Part shown: in pieces, positions 43,030-46,482 of the stretch
How positions within the stretch are numbered: the first letter of the stretch is position 1
How the letters are laid out: each line of letters opens with the position of its first letter
Source of the DNA: Streptomyces sp. S3(2020)
GTDB lineage: Bacteria > Actinomycetota > Actinomycetes > Streptomycetales > Streptomycetaceae
Length of the DNA stretch: 46,482 bases
NCBI RefSeq assembly: GCF_013044505.1
Contig: NZ_JABERD010000068.1
Location: 1-46,482 of the forward strand
Direction: 5' to 3'
Program-made: the position numbers and the translations under genes
The notes under the pieces: generated by a model
What the model was told of the DNA's origin: nothing
The model's input: the letters and a program-made list of their open reading frames with translations, nothing else
Databases searched by the model: none

Positions 43030-43054
43030 GGGGCGGGCGCCGCGCGCCCGCCCC
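43030..43054 (+). terminator. GC-rich hairpin between binding-protein and permease genes
   Basis: A perfect 10-bp stem (43030-43039 with 43045-43054) with a 5-base loop lies 25 bases after the binding-protein stop. Such hairpins commonly reduce read-through and protect the 3' end, giving more binding protein than permease. Confidence 0.55.
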
Positions 43055-43074
43055 TCCGACTCCGGAGACATGAC

Positions 43075-44010
43075 ATGAAAACACTCGCAGGCCCCCTGGC
43101 CGGGTCCACGGCGGCCGCTCCCGCCGAGGCCGCCCACCGGGTGCGCAAGCCGAAGTTGAACTCGCTGTACCCGCGGTGGTTCCACATCCCCGGGTCGGCG
43201 CTGTACGTGGTCTTCTTCGCCGTGCCGACCATGGTCTCGCTCTACTTCGCGCTGACCCGGTGGACCCTGTTCGACACCCAGTTCATCGGCTTCGACAACT
43301 TCACCGAGTTCTTCGACGACCCCCAACTGTACGGGTCGTTCATCAACACCTTCATCTACGGTGCCGTCACCTCCGCGGCCAAGGTCGTCATCGGGTTCGG
43401 CCTGGCGGTCCTGCTGACGTCGCAGGTCCTGGGCCGCGGCTACCTTCGCGCGGTCGTGTTCTTCCCGGTCCTGGTGTCCACCGTCGGCGTCGGGCTGACG
43501 TTCAAGTCTCTGCTCGACCCCTACCACGGCGCCGTCAACGGCGTACTGGGCTGGTTCGGCGTCCAGGGCCCTGGTTGGCTGACGGATCCCCATCTGGCCC
43601 TGTTCACGGTCGCCGCGGTCGACATCTGGAAGGGCGTCGGTGTAGCCACGCTCATCCTGATCGCGGGCATCGTCGCCATCCCGCAGGAGTACTTCGAGGC
43701 GGCACGAGTCGACGGCGCCGGGGCTTGGCGCGTCTTCCGGACCATCACCCTGCCCCTGTCGAGGCCCGCGATCGGGTCGGTGGTCATCCTCTCCCTCATC
43801 GGAGGACTGCGGTCCTTCGACCTCATCTGGACCATGACCGGCGGCGGCCCGGGCTTCTCCAGCGACGTGATCGCCTCGGTCATCTACAAGCAGTACCAGG
43901 CCGGCTTCTACGGCCTCTCCACCGCGGGGAACGTCATCCTGTTCGTCGTCGTCACCGCGATCATGATCCCGGTGTCCCGCTACTTCAACAAGAAGGAGGC
44001 CGAGCTGTGA
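43075..44010 (+). CDS. Sugar ABC transporter permease (MalF-type)
   Basis: The product is 311 aa with six predicted membrane helices (first FHIPGSALYVVFFAVPTMVS, about residues 36-57). The EAA loop that docks the ATPase is EYFEAARVDGAGAWRVFRTI then LPLSRP (about residues 205-230). It forms the membrane channel with the next gene product. The next gene overlaps its stop by four bases (GTGA). No ATPase gene is in the cluster; in Streptomyces a shared MsiK-type ATPase usually serves such importers (known for the group, inferred here). Confidence 0.9.
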   Translation: MKTLAGPLAGSTAAAPAEAAHRVRKPKLNSLYPRWFHIPGSALYVVFFAVPTMVSLYFALTRWTLFDTQFIGFDNFTEFFDDPQLYGSFINTFIYGAVTSAAKVVIGFGLAVLLTSQVLGRGYLRAVVFFPVLVSTVGVGLTFKSLLDPYHGAVNGVLGWFGVQGPGWLTDPHLALFTVAAVDIWKGVGVATLILIAGIVAIPQEYFEAARVDGAGAWRVFRTITLPLSRPAIGSVVILSLIGGLRSFDLIWTMTGGGPGFSSDVIASVIYKQYQAGFYGLSTAGNVILFVVVTAIMIPVSRYFNKKEAEL

Positions 44011-44840
44011 GGCGGCAGCAGACCCAGCGCTACGTCATCGGGTCCATCGCGATCCTGGTCTCCTTCGTGGTCTTCCTCCTGCCGTTCGCCTTCATCGTGA
44101 TCCAGGCGCTGAAGGACCCGGCGGAAGCCTCGGAGATGAGTTTCGCCTGGCCGTCCGAGATCGTCGTATGGCAGAACATCGGCGACGTCCTCACCTACAA
44201 CGACGACATGTTGCTGAAGGCGTTCGTCAACAGCGGCGTCCTGACCGTGGTCAGTGTGACGATCATGGTGGTGCTGGCCGCGATGACGGGCTACGTCCTC
44301 CAACGCCGCCCGAGCCGCCTCAACCCGGTCATCAACTTCTTCGTCCTGGCAGGACTCATCGTGCCACCGGCGGTGGTGCCGACGATCTGGCTGCTGCAGG
44401 GCCTGGGTCTGTTCAAGACCCTCGGCAGCATGATCCTCATCGAGGCCACCTACGGACTGTCCCTGTGCATCCTGCTGTTCCGCGCCTTCGTGGCCACCAT
44501 CCCCCGGGAGCTGGACGAGGCCGCCGTCATCGACGGGGCCGGGCCTGTCCGCCTGTTCTTCCAAGTGGTGTTCCCGCTGCTCAGGCCCGTGATCGTCACG
44601 ATCATCGTCGTCCAGTCGGTCGCCGTCTTCAACGACTTCACCGGGCCTCTCTACTTCCTCCCGGGCAGCGACACCGCGACGGTTCAGCTCACGCTGTTCA
44701 ACTTCCAGACGCAGACGCTGAGTCAGTACAACCTGCTCTTCACCGACATCCTCCTCGTCACCATCCCTCCGCTGATCATGTACGTCTTCTTCAACCGGCA
44801 GATCGTCGCGGGAATGACCAACGGGGCCGTCAAGGGCTGA
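44007..44840 (+). CDS. Sugar ABC transporter permease (MalG-type)
   Basis: The product is 277 aa with six predicted membrane helices (first IGSIAILVSFVVFLLPFAFI). The EAA loop is ELDEAAVIDGAGPVRLFFQV then VFPLLRP (about residues 170-195). It pairs with the 311-aa permease. GTG 44007 overlaps the preceding stop, and AAGGAGG lies within the end of the upstream gene. The GH35 beta-galactosidase gene follows 53 bases later. Confidence 0.9.
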   Translation: MRRQQTQRYVIGSIAILVSFVVFLLPFAFIVIQALKDPAEASEMSFAWPSEIVVWQNIGDVLTYNDDMLLKAFVNSGVLTVVSVTIMVVLAAMTGYVLQRRPSRLNPVINFFVLAGLIVPPAVVPTIWLLQGLGLFKTLGSMILIEATYGLSLCILLFRAFVATIPRELDEAAVIDGAGPVRLFFQVVFPLLRPVIVTIIVVQSVAVFNDFTGPLYFLPGSDTATVQLTLFNFQTQTLSQYNLLFTDILLVTIPPLIMYVFFNRQIVAGMTNGAVKG

Positions 44841-44893
44841 CGCACGGCGCTTCCTTCGCGACTACCTCCTCACCTCAGCTGGGACCCCATCAC

Positions 44894-46482
44894 ATGAATC
44901 CGCTCATTGCTTCCGCCATGCCCGTCGTCAGGCCGCGCCCCTGGCCCGGTCCGCTCACGAGACCCGCGATGAGCAACGAGGTGGACCGCCACGACCGGAT
45001 CTCCCTCACCAACCGCTACGTGGAGCGTGACGGTGAGCCCTGGATGCCGGTGTCGGGCGAGCTGCACTACAGCCGCATCCCCAGGAGCCGCTGGGCGGAG
45101 ACGCTGCGGATCATGCGTGCCTCCGGGATCACCGTCGCCGCCAGCTACGTGTTCTGGATCCACCACGAGGAGACGCGCGGGCGGGTCCGGTTCGACGGGA
45201 ACCTCGACATCGCCGGCTTTGTCCGCGAGGCGGCGGACGCGGGCCTGGCCGTGGTACTGCGCATCGGCCCCTGGTGCCACGGTGAGTGCCGCAACGGCGG
45301 TCTTCCCGACTGGGTGCTGGCCACGGGTACGCGGATCCGGAAGGACGACCCGGCCTACCTCGTCCTTGTGGGAGCATGGTTCGGCGCACTCGGACGTGAA
45401 CTGGCATCCCTGTGCGGGCCGTCGGGCCCGGTCATCGGCATCCAGATCGAGAACGAACTCTACGACCAGCCGGAACACATCCGCACGCTCAAACGGACGG
45501 CCCGGGCCGCCGGCTTGAGCGCCCCGGTGTGGACGGCCACCGCGTGGGGTGGGGCCGAGCTCCCGCCACACGAGGTCCTGCCTCTCTTCGGGGGCTACTC
45601 CGACGGGTTCTGGATCGACTGGGACGCGCCGTGGGACGCCAGTTTCCGCGAGCACTTCTTCTTCTCCCACACCTGGAACGACCCCGGCGTCGGCACCGAC
45701 CGGCCCGGCGCGCAGCCCGTCCCGGCACAGCACGCCGGGTTCGACACCTCGCTGCCGACGGCGACGTGTGAACTAGGCGGAGGCATGGCCACCGCCTACC
45801 ACCGTCGCCCGCTTCCGGCAGCCGCCGACCCCGCAGCCGTCGCGAACGTGAAGCTCGGCAACGGGTCCGCCTGGCAGGGCTTCTACATGTACGCGGGCGG
45901 CACCAACCCGGCGGGCACCCACGGTATGGAGGAGTCCCATCGCACCGGCTCCCCCAACGACCTGCCGCGGTTCGACTACGACTTCCACGCGCCGATCGGG
46001 GCGTCCGGACTCCCTTCGCCGACCCTGGCGCTCCTGCGCGAGCACAACGCCTTCGTGGAGACCTTCGGCCCCCTCCTTGTCACCCTCAACTCCACGCTCC
46101 CGGCGGTCATGCCGAGGGACCTCCACGACCGCGACACTCTGCGTTGGGCCATCCGCAGTGACGGCCACCAGGGCTTCCTCTTCCTCAACAGGCACCAACC
46201 GCACGAACCACCGGAAGACCACCCGGCGACGCAGTTCCGCATCGAGACCGGCCGCGGCTCCCTGGTCTGGCCGGACCGACCGATGGTGATCCCGGCCGGC
46301 ACCATCGCCCGCTGGCCCTTCGGCCTGACCGTCGCGGGCGTCACACTCGACTGGGCCACCGCCTCACCCCTGACCGTCGTAGCCGGGCCCAGCCCCACGC
46401 TGGTACTGCGAGCACACCCGGGAATCGTGCCGAGGGCCCGCTGGGCCGCCCGCCCCCCCGCCCCCCCCGCCCCCCCCCCCCA
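44894..46482 (+). CDS. GH35 beta-galactosidase, 3' end cut by the window
   Basis: At least 529 aa are encoded and the frame is open to the last base. The glycoside hydrolase 35 barrel is recognisable: PVSGELHYSRIPRSRWAETL, VFWIHHEE, VLRIGPWCHGECRNGGLPDW. The acid/base Glu is in IQIENELYDQ (E188) and the nucleophile is in TCELGGGM (E293). It removes terminal beta-galactosyl residues. No signal peptide is evident, so it probably works inside on sugars brought in by the importer just upstream. ATG 44969 would also be a good start; ATG 44894 gives a Pro/Arg-rich 25-residue extension. The final residues are Pro-only, because of the poly-C run. Confidence 0.87.
   Translation, partial: MNPLIASAMPVVRPRPWPGPLTRPAMSNEVDRHDRISLTNRYVERDGEPWMPVSGELHYSRIPRSRWAETLRIMRASGITVAASYVFWIHHEETRGRVRFDGNLDIAGFVREAADAGLAVVLRIGPWCHGECRNGGLPDWVLATGTRIRKDDPAYLVLVGAWFGALGRELASLCGPSGPVIGIQIENELYDQPEHIRTLKRTARAAGLSAPVWTATAWGGAELPPHEVLPLFGGYSDGFWIDWDAPWDASFREHFFFSHTWNDPGVGTDRPGAQPVPAQHAGFDTSLPTATCELGGGMATAYHRRPLPAAADPAAVANVKLGNGSAWQGFYMYAGGTNPAGTHGMEESHRTGSPNDLPRFDYDFHAPIGASGLPSPTLALLREHNAFVETFGPLLVTLNSTLPAVMPRDLHDRDTLRWAIRSDGHQGFLFLNRHQPHEPPEDHPATQFRIETGRGSLVWPDRPMVIPAGTIARWPFGLTVAGVTLDWATASPLTVVAGPSPTLVLRAHPGIVPRARWAARPPAPPAPPP
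46448..46482. other. Poly-C run at the window end, probable assembly artefact
   Basis: The last 35 bases are nearly all C, with isolated G and A. They break the codon pattern of the beta-galactosidase and look like a degraded contig end rather than biology. Confidence 0.6.

Overview
The window is high-GC actinobacterial DNA, most likely Streptomyces: strong third-position GC bias, many GTG and TTG starts, back-to-back ATGA/GTGA overlaps, and families typical of that genus (SCO6880-like protein, DUF317 proteins, an ABC sugar importer without its own ATPase). No rRNA, tRNA or CRISPR array was seen.

Region 1 (1 to about 34.7 kb) is almost entirely plus strand and looks like part of a conjugative or integrative element. 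It carries an actinobacterial type IV secretion-like set: NlpC/P60 cell-wall hydrolase, small pilin-like membrane protein (1505), bitopic membrane protein (1813), VirB6/TrbL-like polytopic protein (2541), SCO6880-like protein (3994), VirB4-like ATPase (6180) and a VirD4/TraG-like coupling ATPase (24114). Between and after these lie accessory genes: a MoxR ATPase with a VWA/zincin-motif partner, a lipoprotein, tandem modules of a small helical protein plus a DUF317 protein, many small proteins sharing one recurrent domain, a PAPS-reductase-family protein overlapping a C5 DNA methyltransferase, and a protein with two DnaB N-terminal domains but no ATPase. No relaxase, integrase of the element itself, or attachment site was recognised; the left end lies outside the window.

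Region 1 contains one insertion: a 3.35 kb element at 28588-31940 with two overlapping tyrosine recombinase genes on the minus strand (Tn554-like pair) and 10-bp terminal inverted repeats. It splits the methyltransferase gene, and its exact removal restores the frame. Many accessory genes carry stops and frameshifts, whereas the secretion ATPase genes are intact. Several genes appear to start at near-cognate codons (CTG, ATC, ATT, GTC) behind well-placed Shine-Dalgarno sequences.

Region 2 (34.3-35.1 kb) is a mosaic junction with an ISAzo13-like transposase fragment and a DUF317 fragment.

Region 3 (35.1-46.5 kb) looks like ordinary chromosomal carbohydrate metabolism: a PpiC/SurA-like secreted protein, a secreted beta-helix protein with two discoidin-like modules, an AraC-family regulator, an IS110 transposase remnant, a sugar ABC importer (binding lipoprotein plus two permeases) and a GH35 beta-galactosidase cut by the window end. 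The last 35 bases are a suspicious poly-C run.
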